This document shows positions 24,241 through 32,864 of a stretch of 49,569 nt of DNA, one piece after another. The position numbers and the translations under genes are program-made. The stretch comes from Flavobacteriaceae bacterium. GTDB lineage: Bacteria > Bacteroidota > Bacteroidia > Flavobacteriales > Flavobacteriaceae. Each line of letters starts with the position of its first letter. Position 1 is the first letter of the stretch. Where the stretch lies: contig JABABD010000025.1 of NCBI GenBank assembly GCA_014238425.1, forward strand, positions 1-49,569, in the 5' to 3' direction. The notes under the pieces are model-generated. The model searched no databases, had not been told where the DNA came from, and saw only the letters and a program-made list of their open reading frames with translations.

Positions 24241-26367
24241 TTAAGCACTCTCTGAGGCATCTTCCAAAACGGCCTCCAAATCTTTATGCATTGATAAGAT
24301 AACTGCGATACTTTTTTGATCAATGCGTTGTAAATGCAATATGGCGTTCTCTAAGTTTTGAGACACACGCGCAAATCCACCATCTTCAAACATCTTGCGC
24401 TCAGATTCAGGCTTGAACTCACCACCTTCAATAATAGCGTTCTTGAGTTCACCTAAGTCATCGATATTTGGAAGCGGTACGAACGACAGCTCGTACAAGG
24501 CATTCATTTCGGTGTTCAGCTCGTCAGTTTTTTTATTCACAATTCTTCCAAAAGCATTGATTTGTAATTCTGTAACTTCAGTTTTTGCTTGCAAATTATT
24601 TAGCTCTGTATATATAGAATTCTTGCTTTCCAAGAAGCTTCTATAAAGCTTAGTCAAGGCATTGTGTTGTTTATAAAGTGTTAGAAGTTCTTTATCCTTC
24701 TTTGCCTTTTTTGCTAATGCAAAATAGATAGTACAGAAATCTGCATCCCATTGCTTAAAATGTTCATCAAAGAGTTTTTCTCTGGCATTAAATAATTCCA
24801 TATACCCATCTTGTAAGGACTTCTTAGTATAGGTTTTCTCTTTAAATGAAAAGGATTTTTCTTTGGTTGTGCCACCTGCTATTTGATTGGCTTTTGACAT
24901 AAGAGTTTCAATGTCTCTTACAGGTTGCATCAAGTCCTTAAGAGAATCTTTAAGGTTTTGAATATTTGAACTATCTAAAGAGCTGATAGCTGCCACACCG
25001 CTTAAAATAGTATTTTCAACTGGTATAGTGATAAATCGATTCTCAAAGGTATTATCATAATCTTCTAATAAGTCCTTACCATGTGACTCTGCTTTAATAA
25101 AATCCTCAAAAACTTGTTCAGATGAAAATTCTTCAGGGGTTAGATTGAGATATTGTTTATATATCAATTTTGTCATGTCTTCCTGTAATGCCACATCGGA
25201 TGTGAGAAGTTCCCAAGGAGAACGTGTATCTGCTTTCCATGCGATATAAGGAATTTTGGCATTATTTTCTCTATGATCGTTTGGGGGATGACTAGCATAC
25301 ATGCTGACTTTAGAGTGCTCTGAGCTAGCAAAAAAATGCTTCCCGCCACGCTGATCTGTTGGTAATGCTGTAAGACGTTCTGTTTGTTTGCTATCTATGC
25401 GCTCTAAGGCTAAATTATTATGAATATATAGGTTATCGACATAAATATTTTTCTGCGAGGCAAGATAGGCATGATTGACGGTAGTATTCCAGCAGGTGGA
25501 ACCGTCATCTAATTTCCAAAGAGCAGATACAATGGCATCGCTACCAGTAATGCTTACCGCAACCTTATCTGCATTGAATTCCATTTCCTGAGAGAGTAAT
25601 CCGTACATAATGTTAAGAAATTGATAGAATAGATTCAATATTTGTCTAATAACCCAAATAACTGGTGTAATGGCCCATGCCGCAATAGACAAGCGTAAAT
25701 CGGCACCTCTCCACTGGTCCAATAGGTCGTCCCATTTATCACGTGTAAAAATCATATCATGAATAATGGTATTGGCTGAAATGATATAACTACCAATTTT
25801 CATACTACGTTGTGCAAAATGACCAAACTCATGAGCGGTAACGGCTTTGAATTCTGATAGATTTATACAGCTTATTAAACCTAAACCAAGTGTAAGATCT
25901 TTTTTAGCTGGAAAGAAGAGACTCAACCACATATTAGTATAAGACACATAAGCATTGACATCTGGATCTACATACACCGATTTTGGTTTAGGAGCACCTG
26001 TCTCTTTACATATCTTATAAACAAACGCTTTAAGTTCTGGATGTTCTTTTAAATTGAGTTTGATACGATTTTCTCGTTTATGATTTTTAATCTTGAAGAT
26101 AAACTTTAAGGTAAAAACGAAAAGCATGACTGCTCCGGCTATGGCTCCTATTTTTAAAAGAATGGAGAGTTTATTAACCGAGCCCATATCATAGATAATT
26201 GCATAATAAGCGAGGTAGCCTAAACCAGTTACTAGAGCAGCATACAATAGGAAAAATAAAATAATCGATAAGATGGCTAAAAAAGCTTTGAATTGGTAAG
26301 AACTTGGTAGAGAGGTGAAATTTTTTGGAATGTCATTAGGACTTTCAGGATAATATTTTAAATCCAT
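24241..26367 (-). CDS. Membrane-bound M48 family zinc metallopeptidase
   Basis: This 708-residue protein has membrane helices at about 28-52, 72-95 and 230-255. The M48 zinc motif TAHEFGHFAQRS is near residue 177, and a downstream EMEFNADKVAV segment near 262 holds the third zinc ligand. HtpX and Ste24-type enzymes use this arrangement for membrane protein quality control or prenyl peptide cutting. The protein is much longer than HtpX (about 290 residues). The extra 400 residues after the catalytic domain are largely helical and charged, with predicted coiled-coil stretches (KQHNALTKLYRSFLESKN, NNLQAKTEVTELQ). The role of this extension is unknown. It is transcribed alone, with a terminator after it. 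Confidence 0.88.
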   Translation of the reverse strand: MDLKYYPESPNDIPKNFTSLPSSYQFKAFLAILSIILFFLLYAALVTGLGYLAYYAIIYDMGSVNKLSILLKIGAIAGAVMLFVFTLKFIFKIKNHKRENRIKLNLKEHPELKAFVYKICKETGAPKPKSVYVDPDVNAYVSYTNMWLSLFFPAKKDLTLGLGLISCINLSEFKAVTAHEFGHFAQRSMKIGSYIISANTIIHDMIFTRDKWDDLLDQWRGADLRLSIAAWAITPVIWVIRQILNLFYQFLNIMYGLLSQEMEFNADKVAVSITGSDAIVSALWKLDDGSTCWNTTVNHAYLASQKNIYVDNLYIHNNLALERIDSKQTERLTALPTDQRGGKHFFASSEHSKVSMYASHPPNDHRENNAKIPYIAWKADTRSPWELLTSDVALQEDMTKLIYKQYLNLTPEEFSSEQVFEDFIKAESHGKDLLEDYDNTFENRFITIPVENTILSGVAAISSLDSSNIQNLKDSLKDLMQPVRDIETLMSKANQIAGGTTKEKSFSFKEKTYTKKSLQDGYMELFNAREKLFDEHFKQWDADFCTIYFALAKKAKKDKELLTLYKQHNALTKLYRSFLESKNSIYTELNNLQAKTEVTELQINAFGRIVNKKTDELNTEMNALYELSFVPLPNIDDLGELKNAIIEGGEFKPESERKMFEDGGFARVSQNLENAILHLQRIDQKSIAVILSMHKDLEAVLEDASESA

Positions 26368-26612
26368 ATAGGTTACTTGGTTAGGTTAGTTTTAGAAATC
26401 CAAAATACACAATTATTTAAACTGATGTTTGTAAGATGTCGAAAAGTCTACATTTATTTTATAAAACTCTTGATAATATAGCGTGAATTCTTAAAGCTAT
26501 CACAAAGATTAAACTATTCATGTTAAAATCTCTTAACAAACGTAACATCAATCAATTACTTGCGTCTTTATAATATATACAAAACAAATCAACAAACTTA
26601 AAAACCAATATT

Positions 26613-27026
26613 ATGTTACGTCAATCAATCTTTATTTTATTTGCGACATTCACACTCAGTGCGAACGCAAATGCAGACACAAAAGATAATCCAATGGATA
26701 ACTTTATCTCAAATCAGATAGAAGAATTGGATTTACAACTCGAACTATTTGGAACACAAAACAATGATGTTATTGTAGATGTTTCTTCTATTCATATCTA
26801 TGAAATTGAAGAAGAGGCTACCTTTGATTTCGACACAAAGAATTACTTGCCAAAAGATTTTAATGCCACAGAGGGCATGGAAGGAATCGATTGGAAAGCT
26901 GTAAAGTTATACGAAGTAGAAGAGGAAGTGGATTTAGGTTTTGAGACCAAAGATTACTTACCAAAAGACTTCAACCCATATCAGGGAATGGTAACAGTAA
27001 AATCTCAAGGGATTTGCTATTTTTAG
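26613..27026 (+). CDS. Small secreted protein with an internal duplication
   Basis: This 137-residue protein has a signal peptide (about 1-22, ending ANANA). The mature part contains two imperfect copies of a roughly 28-residue unit. The first runs from IYEIEEEATFDFDTK through NYLPKDFNATEGM (about 68-95). The second runs from LYEVEEEVDLGFETK through DYLPKDFNPYQGM (about 102-129). The shared consensus is YExEEExxxxFxTKxYLPKDFNxxxGM. It is very acidic and has no cysteine except near its end. I recognise a flavobacterial-looking motif but no functional family. A clean terminator follows, so the gene stands alone. Function unknown. Confidence 0.78.
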   Translation: MLRQSIFILFATFTLSANANADTKDNPMDNFISNQIEELDLQLELFGTQNNDVIVDVSSIHIYEIEEEATFDFDTKNYLPKDFNATEGMEGIDWKAVKLYEVEEEVDLGFETKDYLPKDFNPYQGMVTVKSQGICYF

Positions 27027-27043
27027 TGATTAAGTGTTAATGT

Positions 27044-27077
27044 TAAAAAGCCAGTATTGTAAAACGCTGGCTTTTTT
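27044..27077. terminator. Bidirectional hairpin terminator
   Basis: AAAAAGCCAG at 27045-27054 pairs with CTGGCTTTTT at 27067-27076. It separates the convergent small secreted protein gene and the MBL-fold gene, whose stop at 27076 lies at its edge. Confidence 0.85.
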
Positions 27078-27957
27078 AATTCTTAATATATAGTACTTCG
27101 CCTAATTGTGTTAATAAGGTGATATTCTGAAACTTATCATTTAGTACAGCGTGATTGCGATGACTAAAGTTTGGTGGGATATGTGTTGCTATTATATGCT
27201 TAGGTGATAAAAGCTCCATAATTTTCTTGGTAGCACCGCGCTCTAATAACATCCAATAGGGTATGACTGCTAAATCGACCTCACTATTTTTGATATCTAA
27301 AGTCTTAAATGGTGCTACAGTTAAATCCCAATCTGTGTCACCAACGTGTACAATGTTGTACCCATCTATATTAACTAAGAAGGCTATGTTCTTTATTTGT
27401 CCATGCCTCGAAGGACTGGAATGATAGCATTGTATACCAGTTACTTCAATACCATGTTTAGTTATTGTATGTGGTAACGCATCATAAGGAATTGCCTTTA
27501 CGGTTTCCATAAGTTGTGTATCCTTAGCTATTTTTTGAATACTATCGCTAATCTGTTGTGATCCCATGATTACCACCTCAGGATGTGCTTCTAGAAGCCT
27601 TAAAGTGTATCTTTCGCTAAAGTGATCTCCATGAACATGCGTAAATAAGCAGAACTCAATAGGAGAGAAGTTCTTGAAGGTTCCAGAAACCAATCTATTT
27701 ACCATATCTTTTGTTGGGTGTACATAATTTTTATGATAGAATTGGTGCAGCCCGTCAATTATAACTGTCTTATGATTATGTTCTAACAAAACACCCATAT
27801 TACCAACATAGGCTATTTTAAGTGCATCTTGAATTGGTGTGTCCGAAATAGTTAAATAATCAGTAGTCTTTTGTTTTTGAACCTTTTGGGTTTGAGATTG
27901 GCATGCAAAGCATAGGGACAAAACAGTTAAGAGTAAAGTTATCCTTTTAATGAGCAT
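27076..27957 (-). CDS. MBL-fold metallo-hydrolase lipoprotein
   Basis: I start this at MLIKRITLLLTVLSLCFACQS (27957), which gives a lipoprotein signal with Cys near residue 19. A further upstream ATG at 28020 would overlap the yebC gene and hide the signal. The mature protein has the metallo-beta-lactamase metal motif THVHGDHFSE, a later HVGDTDWD motif and IIATHIP near the end, all in family order. This supports a binuclear metal site. It resembles UlaG/YycJ-like hydrolases rather than antibiotic lactamases, and the substrate is unknown. It starts 16 bases after yebC and is probably cotranscribed with it. Confidence 0.85.
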   Translation of the reverse strand: MLIKRITLLLTVLSLCFACQSQTQKVQKQKTTDYLTISDTPIQDALKIAYVGNMGVLLEHNHKTVIIDGLHQFYHKNYVHPTKDMVNRLVSGTFKNFSPIEFCLFTHVHGDHFSERYTLRLLEAHPEVVIMGSQQISDSIQKIAKDTQLMETVKAIPYDALPHTITKHGIEVTGIQCYHSSPSRHGQIKNIAFLVNIDGYNIVHVGDTDWDLTVAPFKTLDIKNSEVDLAVIPYWMLLERGATKKIMELLSPKHIIATHIPPNFSHRNHAVLNDKFQNITLLTQLGEVLYIKN

Positions 27958-27973
27958 GATAAATAGTTGTTGG

Positions 27974-28690
27974 TTATTCCATTTCTTCCATTGTATGGTA
28001 TACATTCTGCACGTCATCATCTTCCTCCAGTTTCTCTAGAAGCTTCTCTACATCTTCGCCTTGTTCAACTGTAAGTGCTTTTGTAACTTGCGGAATACGC
28101 TCAAAACCTGAAGATAAAATTTCTATGTCACGTTCTTCCAAAGCTCCTTGTATAGTTCCAAAATTTTCAAAAGGTGCATAAATTAAAATGCCGTCATCAT
28201 CAGCAAAAACTTCTTCCGCTCCAAAGTCAATGAATTCTAATTCTATTTCTTCAGGATCCAGTCCTTCAGAAGGAATTCTAAAATTACATGTATGGTCAAA
28301 CATAAATACCACAGAACCTGATGTGCCTAAGCTTCCATCACACTTATTAAAATAAGAACGCACATTAGCAACTGTCCGGGTATTATTGTCTGTTGCAGTT
28401 TCGACTAGAATAGCAATTCCGTGTGGTGCATAGCCTTCAAAAATCACTTCCTTATAATCACCTTGACTTTTGTCAGTCGCACGTTTAATGGCACGTTCTA
28501 CATTGTCCTTAGGCATGTTTACAGCTTTGGCATTTTGAATAACGGCACGTAATCGAGAATTGCTATCAGGGTCAGGACCGCCTTCTTTTACAGCCATTAC
28601 AATGTCTTTGCCAATACGTGTAAAGGCCTTGCTCATTGCAGACCAACGTTTCATTTTACGCGCTTTACGAAATTCAAAAGCTCTTCCCAT
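27974..28690 (-). CDS. YebC/PmpR family protein
   Basis: This 238-residue protein has the family's N-terminal signature MGRAFEFRKARKMKRWSAMSK, in the Bacteroidota variant, and DPDSNSRLRAVIQNAKAVNMP. YEGYAPHGIAILVE follows near residue 84 and LEKLEEDDDVQNVYH near the end. Family members are cytoplasmic and have been described both as transcription regulators and, more recently, as factors that help ribosomes at stalled proline-rich sites. The length is typical. It is probably in the same unit as the MBL lipoprotein downstream. Confidence 0.93.
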   Translation of the reverse strand: MGRAFEFRKARKMKRWSAMSKAFTRIGKDIVMAVKEGGPDPDSNSRLRAVIQNAKAVNMPKDNVERAIKRATDKSQGDYKEVIFEGYAPHGIAILVETATDNNTRTVANVRSYFNKCDGSLGTSGSVVFMFDHTCNFRIPSEGLDPEEIELEFIDFGAEEVFADDDGILIYAPFENFGTIQGALEERDIEILSSGFERIPQVTKALTVEQGEDVEKLLEKLEEDDDVQNVYHTMEEME

Positions 28691-28765
28691 TTCTTAAGAT
28701 AAAATTTAAGGGTTACTGTTTTAATTTGCTTAGCAAATTTAAAAAAAATGTGGTTTTAAGAAAAC

Positions 28766-29059
28766 CTAATACTCTTCCTCTTCAACAATCATTTCAAAAG
28801 CTTCTGCAAGCTTGAAATCTTTATCAGTCACACCATCTGCATCGTGTGTTGATAATGAAATATCTAAAGTGTTGTAGACGTTTTTCCATTCTGGATGATG
28901 GTTTAGAGCCTCACACTCAAAAGCCATACGGCTCATGGCGCTGAAACAATCTTTAAAATTCGCGAACTCGTATGTGGTATGAATGGCCTCATCATGATAT
29001 TCCCAATCTGGGAAGCGTAATAAACGCTTTTCAATATCGTCTTCTGTTAGTTTTTTCAT
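28766..29059 (-). CDS. 4a-hydroxytetrahydrobiopterin dehydratase
   Basis: This 97-residue protein has the pterin-4a-carbinolamine dehydratase core: WEYHDEAIHTTYEFANF, CEALNHHPEW near residues 49-58 with the two catalytic histidines, and the YNTLDISLSTHDADGVTDKD strand. It recycles the pterin cofactor after aromatic amino acid hydroxylation. No hydroxylase gene is in the window. It starts 5 bases after the epimerase gene and is probably cotranscribed with it. Confidence 0.95.
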   Translation of the reverse strand: MKKLTEDDIEKRLLRFPDWEYHDEAIHTTYEFANFKDCFSAMSRMAFECEALNHHPEWKNVYNTLDISLSTHDADGVTDKDFKLAEAFEMIVEEEEY

Positions 29060-29064
29060 AATTC

Positions 29065-29880
29065 TTATTTGCTATCTAAGTTAAGATTATTAATGATTTC
29101 TTCACTTTTAACCTGCAGGTTTTTTGGAAGCAGATTATCTTTTGGAAGCACCGCTAGATATCGATCGTCATTGGTGGTATATACCCTTTTGTAAACGGGT
29201 TGATGATTATTAAGTTCAGCTACAATATCATTAATTAACTCTTCATGATGTATAAGATCTGTACTTCCTAGATGAAACACACCAGATTTGTTGCGATTGA
29301 TGATGAAATGAATTTGTTGTGTCACTTTGTCATCAGTAGTAGCATTGATAATGAGGTTTGGAAATATCTCTATTGCGGTCTTTTCTTTTAAATGCTCTTT
29401 AATTTCTTTAATTCTTGGTGATTGCGAACCAAACACCATCGGTAAACGTATGATTGCATAGTGTCGCTTTGGTAAGTGACGCATTATCATATTCTCAATC
29501 TTAATTTTAAAACGCCCATAAATGCTTTCGCTCAAGGTTTTGTCATACTCATAGCTAGGGTATTTACTATACCCATCAAAGACGTTGGCCGATGATAAGA
29601 ATATAATTTTAGTTTTTGTAAGTTCTACATACTCTAATAGATGTTGATGCATGATTATTTGTTGTGCAAATTCCCCGCGTATGGTGGAAATAATAATCGA
29701 AGGTTTTACCTTTTCTAAAATTTCAAAAATATCATCTACTTCCAAGTTGAATTGAAAGAACTGATGGTTCTTCTTGAATATTGCATTAGCTGAGTTATAC
29801 GTACCGTATGTGTCAAAATAGGCTAGAAGTTCTTTATAGAGCGCATTACCAATAAAACCACTGGCTCCTAGAATGAGTAT
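29065..29880 (-). CDS. NAD-dependent epimerase/dehydratase-like protein lacking a canonical start codon
   Basis: The first possible standard start in frame is TTG at 29745, but the nucleotide-binding motif lies upstream of it. Bases 29880 to 29746 read ILILGASGFIGNALYKELL and on in the same frame without a stop. The Rossmann GxxGxxG motif is therefore part of the gene. Upstream the frame is open to a TAA inside the end of gcvT and holds no ATG, GTG or TTG. I give 29880, an ATA codon just after a run of seven As, as a provisional start. The rest resembles short-chain sugar-nucleotide epimerases (IIFLSSANVFDGYS, IYGRFKIKIENM with Tyr and Lys, VFHLGSTDLI). It may use a rare start, or be frameshifted at the A run. 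Confidence 0.7.
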   Translation of the reverse strand: MLILGASGFIGNALYKELLAYFDTYGTYNSANAIFKKNHQFFQFNLEVDDIFEILEKVKPSIIISTIRGEFAQQIIMHQHLLEYVELTKTKIIFLSSANVFDGYSKYPSYEYDKTLSESIYGRFKIKIENMIMRHLPKRHYAIIRLPMVFGSQSPRIKEIKEHLKEKTAIEIFPNLIINATTDDKVTQQIHFIINRNKSGVFHLGSTDLIHHEELINDIVAELNNHQPVYKRVYTTNDDRYLAVLPKDNLLPKNLQVKSEEIINNLNLDSK

Positions 29881-29906
29881 TTTTTTCTTGCTTGGGGCGG
29901 CGATAA

Positions 29907-30995
29907 CTAAACGTTTGGTTTATAAAACGGCAATTTCACTACAGTAGCAGCTACGGCATTTTTGCGAATCTGAATATTGATTTTGCTACCTACTTCCGAA
30001 AAGATACTTGGAACATATCCTAAGCCTATACCTATTCCCATAGATGGCGACATGGTTCCAGATGTTACATTGCCGATTGTTTTTCCTTGACCATCTACAA
30101 TATCATAACCGTGACGTGGAATACCTCTATCATCTATTTGAAATGCTACTAATTTGCGTTCTGGTCCACGTCGTTTTTGATTTTCAATAGCTTCGCAATT
30201 TGTAAAATCTTTAGTGAATTTGGTAATCCATCCCAGTCCTGCTTCAATAGGAGAGGTAGTGTCATCTATATCATTACCATAAAGGCAATAACCCATTTCC
30301 AGTCTTAAGGTATCACGTGCGGCCAAACCAACGGGTTTTATATCATAATCGGCACCAGCTTCTAGTACTTTATCCCAAACTTGTTTTACTTCACTATTCT
30401 TGCAATAAATCTCAAATCCACCAGAACCAGTATACCCAGTAGCGGAGATGATAACGTGTTCAATACCAGCAAAATCTCCAACTATGAAATTATAGAACTT
30501 GATATCAGACAAATCATGACTCGTTAAGGACTGCATGGCTTCAACTGCTTTAGGACCTTGAATGGCTAATAAAGAATAATCCTCACTTAGGTCTCGCATC
30601 TCTGCGCCGACATCATTTTTAGATTGGATCCAGTTCCAATCCTTTTCTATATTACTCGCATTAACCACTAGTAAATAGGTCTCTTCTTTTATGCGATATA
30701 CAATTAAATCGTCTACAATACCACCATCTTCATTCGGTAGACAACTATATTGTGCCTTGCCAATGGTTAGTTTAGATGCATCATTGCTACAAACTTTTTG
30801 GATTAAGTCTAAAGCATGAGGTCCTTCAATTAAGAATTCACCCATATGTGATACATCAAAAACACCAACACCATTACGGACCGTTTCATGTTCTATGTTA
30901 ACACCTTCGTATTGAACAGGCATGTTATATCCTGCAAAAGGAACGATTTTTGCTCCTAGAGCAGTATGTGTATCTGTTAAAGCTGTATTTTTCAT
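29907..30995 (-). CDS. gcvT: Glycine cleavage system T protein (aminomethyltransferase)
   Basis: This 362-residue protein has typical GcvT segments: [16 protein letters not shown] near residue 14, [11 protein letters not shown] near 43, [15 protein letters not shown] near 184, and [16 protein letters not shown] with the catalytic Asp region near 228. The C-terminal barrel contains [16 protein letters not shown]. It transfers the aminomethyl carbon from GcvH to tetrahydrofolate. The length is typical. The other gcv genes are not in the window. It is the first gene of the leftward unit containing the epimerase and pterin dehydratase. Confidence 0.96.
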   Translation of the reverse strand: MKNTALTDTHTALGAKIVPFAGYNMPVQYEGVNIEHETVRNGVGVFDVSHMGEFLIEGPHALDLIQKVCSNDASKLTIGKAQYSCLPNEDGGIVDDLIVYRIKEETYLLVVNASNIEKDWNWIQSKNDVGAEMRDLSEDYSLLAIQGPKAVEAMQSLTSHDLSDIKFYNFIVGDFAGIEHVIISATGYTGSGGFEIYCKNSEVKQVWDKVLEAGADYDIKPVGLAARDTLRLEMGYCLYGNDIDDTTSPIEAGLGWITKFTKDFTNCEAIENQKRRGPERKLVAFQIDDRGIPRHGYDIVDGQGKTIGNVTSGTMSPSMGIGIGLGYVPSIFSEVGSKINIQIRKNAVAATVVKLPFYKPNV

Positions 30996-31019
30996 TTAAT
31001 TGATTTGATTATTGCTTTA

Positions 31020-31027
31020 CAAAAATA
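31020..31027 (-). promoter_or_regulatory. -7 promoter element before gcvT
   Basis: On the minus strand this reads TATTTTTG, a TAnnTTTG match, 24 bases before the gcvT start. No clear -33 TTG is seen. I found no glycine riboswitch in this 164-base divergent gap. Confidence 0.4.
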
Positions 31028-31159
31028 TTGAAAATCATTGAGTACACTAAGATAAATTATGAACAATATTTATCTTTAAAAAAACTGTTAATTTGGAAGA
31101 TAATATCCGAATTTTATTTAGAAATATGTACTTTTCTACATCCTAAAAAGCACTAACGA

Positions 31160-32794
31160 ATGAAGATTACAAAAAGCATAATCATTGCATTACTATTCTG
31201 TACAACTGTCATAGCTCAGGATGGCACTCCTCAAGATTATTTGAGTAAAGAGTTTCATAAAAGTAGACGTGATGGGTTACGGGCAAAAATGCCACCAAAT
31301 TCTGTAGCTACATTTTTCGCAAATCCAGTGAGAAATAGAGCAAATGATGTTGAATATATATATCATCAGGATCCCGATTTTTATTATTTAACAGGTTATA
31401 AAGAACCGCATGCGGTATTGGTTATCTTTTCAGAAAACCAAACAAATAAGGAGGGGAAAACATATAATGAATTACTCTACGTTCAGGAAAAAAACCCTCA
31501 GGCCGAGATGTGGACAGGAAAACGTCTTGGTACAGAAGGCGCTAAGAAATCATTGGGCATAGATATGGCCTTAAATGGGAAGGAGTTCTTGAACTCACAA
31601 ATAGATTACAAGTCATTTGATAAAATCATGTTTAATAACTTTCAGGATGACTATCGAAACTCCAGGCGTAACGGTGCAGACCTTTACGACTTAGTTGCGA
31701 CGTTTAAGAATGATATAGGTTTTGGAGATTATAAGCCACCCTCTCGAATTTTGGAATATGCACATAATGCCATTAAACAGAGCACAGAAGAAACTAGTGC
31801 TAATGTTGTGCAACGGTTAAAAGGAGCGTTTGATCAATTCCCTGAACTAAAAACGGATCCAATTGTATCACAATTCGTGCAAGCCGGAGATAATAGTTTG
31901 AGGATGGAGTTAAAGCAGCAAGCCATAAAAATAGAGGCTGAAAAATCTAAAAGTCAGTTCGATCTTAAATCTCTGTCCACGTTTATGGCAGGTTTAAGAC
32001 AGATAAAGACAGAAGAAGAAATGGTATTGCTTAAAAAGGCAGTCCGTATTTCCGCTATGGGGCAACGAGAGGTTATGAAAGCTATGCATTCAAAAATGTC
32101 TGAAACAGAAGTACAAGGTATTCATGAATATGTATATAAAAAATACGGCTCTGAATATGAAGGTTATCCAAGTATTGTAGGTGCTGGAGAAAATGGTTGT
32201 GTGTTACATTATATAGAGAACAGTAAAATGACTTTAGAGAATGATTTGGTGCTTATGGATCTCGGTGCCGAATACCATGGTTATTCTGCTGATGTTACGA
32301 GAACCATTCCTGCCAATGGTAAATTCACCAAAGAACAAAGACAAATATATGATTTGGTATACGAAGCTCAAGAAGCGGGTATTGAAGCTTCTAGAAAGGG
32401 TAATAGTTTTAACGCACCAGATACAGCAGCTCGTAAAGTTATAAATGAAGGCTTAGCTAAACTAGGTATTATAGCTTCGGCCCAAGCAAGGCACCCATAT
32501 TTTCCGCATGGCACGTCTCATTATTTAGGGTTAGATGTTCATGATCCTGGTTTATATCAGGAGTATGAGCCAGGTATGGTGATTACTGTAGAACCAGGAA
32601 TTTATATTCCTGAAGGTAGTGATTGTGATAAAAAGTGGTGGGGCATAGCGGTTAGGATAGAAGATGATATCTTAATTACAGATAATGACCCTGTAAATCT
32701 ATCAGGAGAAGCGCCACGTAAATCATCTGAGATAGAAAAACTTATGGCAAAATCAAGTGCTTTGGATGATTTTAAGTTACCTAAACTTGATTAA
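31160..32794 (+). CDS. Exported Xaa-Pro aminopeptidase (M24 family)
   Basis: This 544-residue protein has a signal peptide (about 1-19, ending VIAQ). An aminopeptidase P N-terminal domain follows (FFANPVRNRANDVEYIYHQ, YYLTGYKEPHAVLV). The pita-bread catalytic domain runs from about residue 280. Its metal ligands are Asp367 and Asp378 (DLGAEYHGYSAD), a His in HGTSHYLGLDVHDPG near 450-458, the Glu in TVEPGIYIPEG, and the Glu in RIEDDILIT. It removes N-terminal residues ahead of proline, probably in the periplasm. The length exceeds that of E. coli PepP because of an inserted helical segment (about 190-260). A terminator follows. Confidence 0.93.
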   Translation: MKITKSIIIALLFCTTVIAQDGTPQDYLSKEFHKSRRDGLRAKMPPNSVATFFANPVRNRANDVEYIYHQDPDFYYLTGYKEPHAVLVIFSENQTNKEGKTYNELLYVQEKNPQAEMWTGKRLGTEGAKKSLGIDMALNGKEFLNSQIDYKSFDKIMFNNFQDDYRNSRRNGADLYDLVATFKNDIGFGDYKPPSRILEYAHNAIKQSTEETSANVVQRLKGAFDQFPELKTDPIVSQFVQAGDNSLRMELKQQAIKIEAEKSKSQFDLKSLSTFMAGLRQIKTEEEMVLLKKAVRISAMGQREVMKAMHSKMSETEVQGIHEYVYKKYGSEYEGYPSIVGAGENGCVLHYIENSKMTLENDLVLMDLGAEYHGYSADVTRTIPANGKFTKEQRQIYDLVYEAQEAGIEASRKGNSFNAPDTAARKVINEGLAKLGIIASAQARHPYFPHGTSHYLGLDVHDPGLYQEYEPGMVITVEPGIYIPEGSDCDKKWWGIAVRIEDDILITDNDPVNLSGEAPRKSSEIEKLMAKSSALDDFKLPKLD

Positions 32795-32818
32795 GACCAT
32801 TCATTCAATAAACAAATC

Positions 32819-32854
32819 AAGCTGATAGTCTTATATTTGACTTTCAGCTTTTTT
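32819..32854 (+). terminator. Hairpin terminator after the Xaa-Pro aminopeptidase gene
   Basis: AAGCTGA-T-AGTC at 32819-32830 pairs with GACT-T-TCAGCTT at 32839-32850 around one mismatch. A T run to 32854 follows. It ends just before the next gene, so that gene must have its own promoter overlapping or following the hairpin. Confidence 0.75.
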
Positions 32855-32864
32855 GATAGATTAC

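Noticed and set aside
27076..27957. The MBL-fold protein as a beta-lactamase
   Set aside because: The motif order and the lipoprotein form fit UlaG-like hydrolases, and no antibiotic-resistance context is present.
30996..31159. Glycine riboswitch before gcvT
   Set aside because: The gap is short and AT-rich, and I cannot find the paired conserved aptamer cores. Only a promoter-like element is visible.
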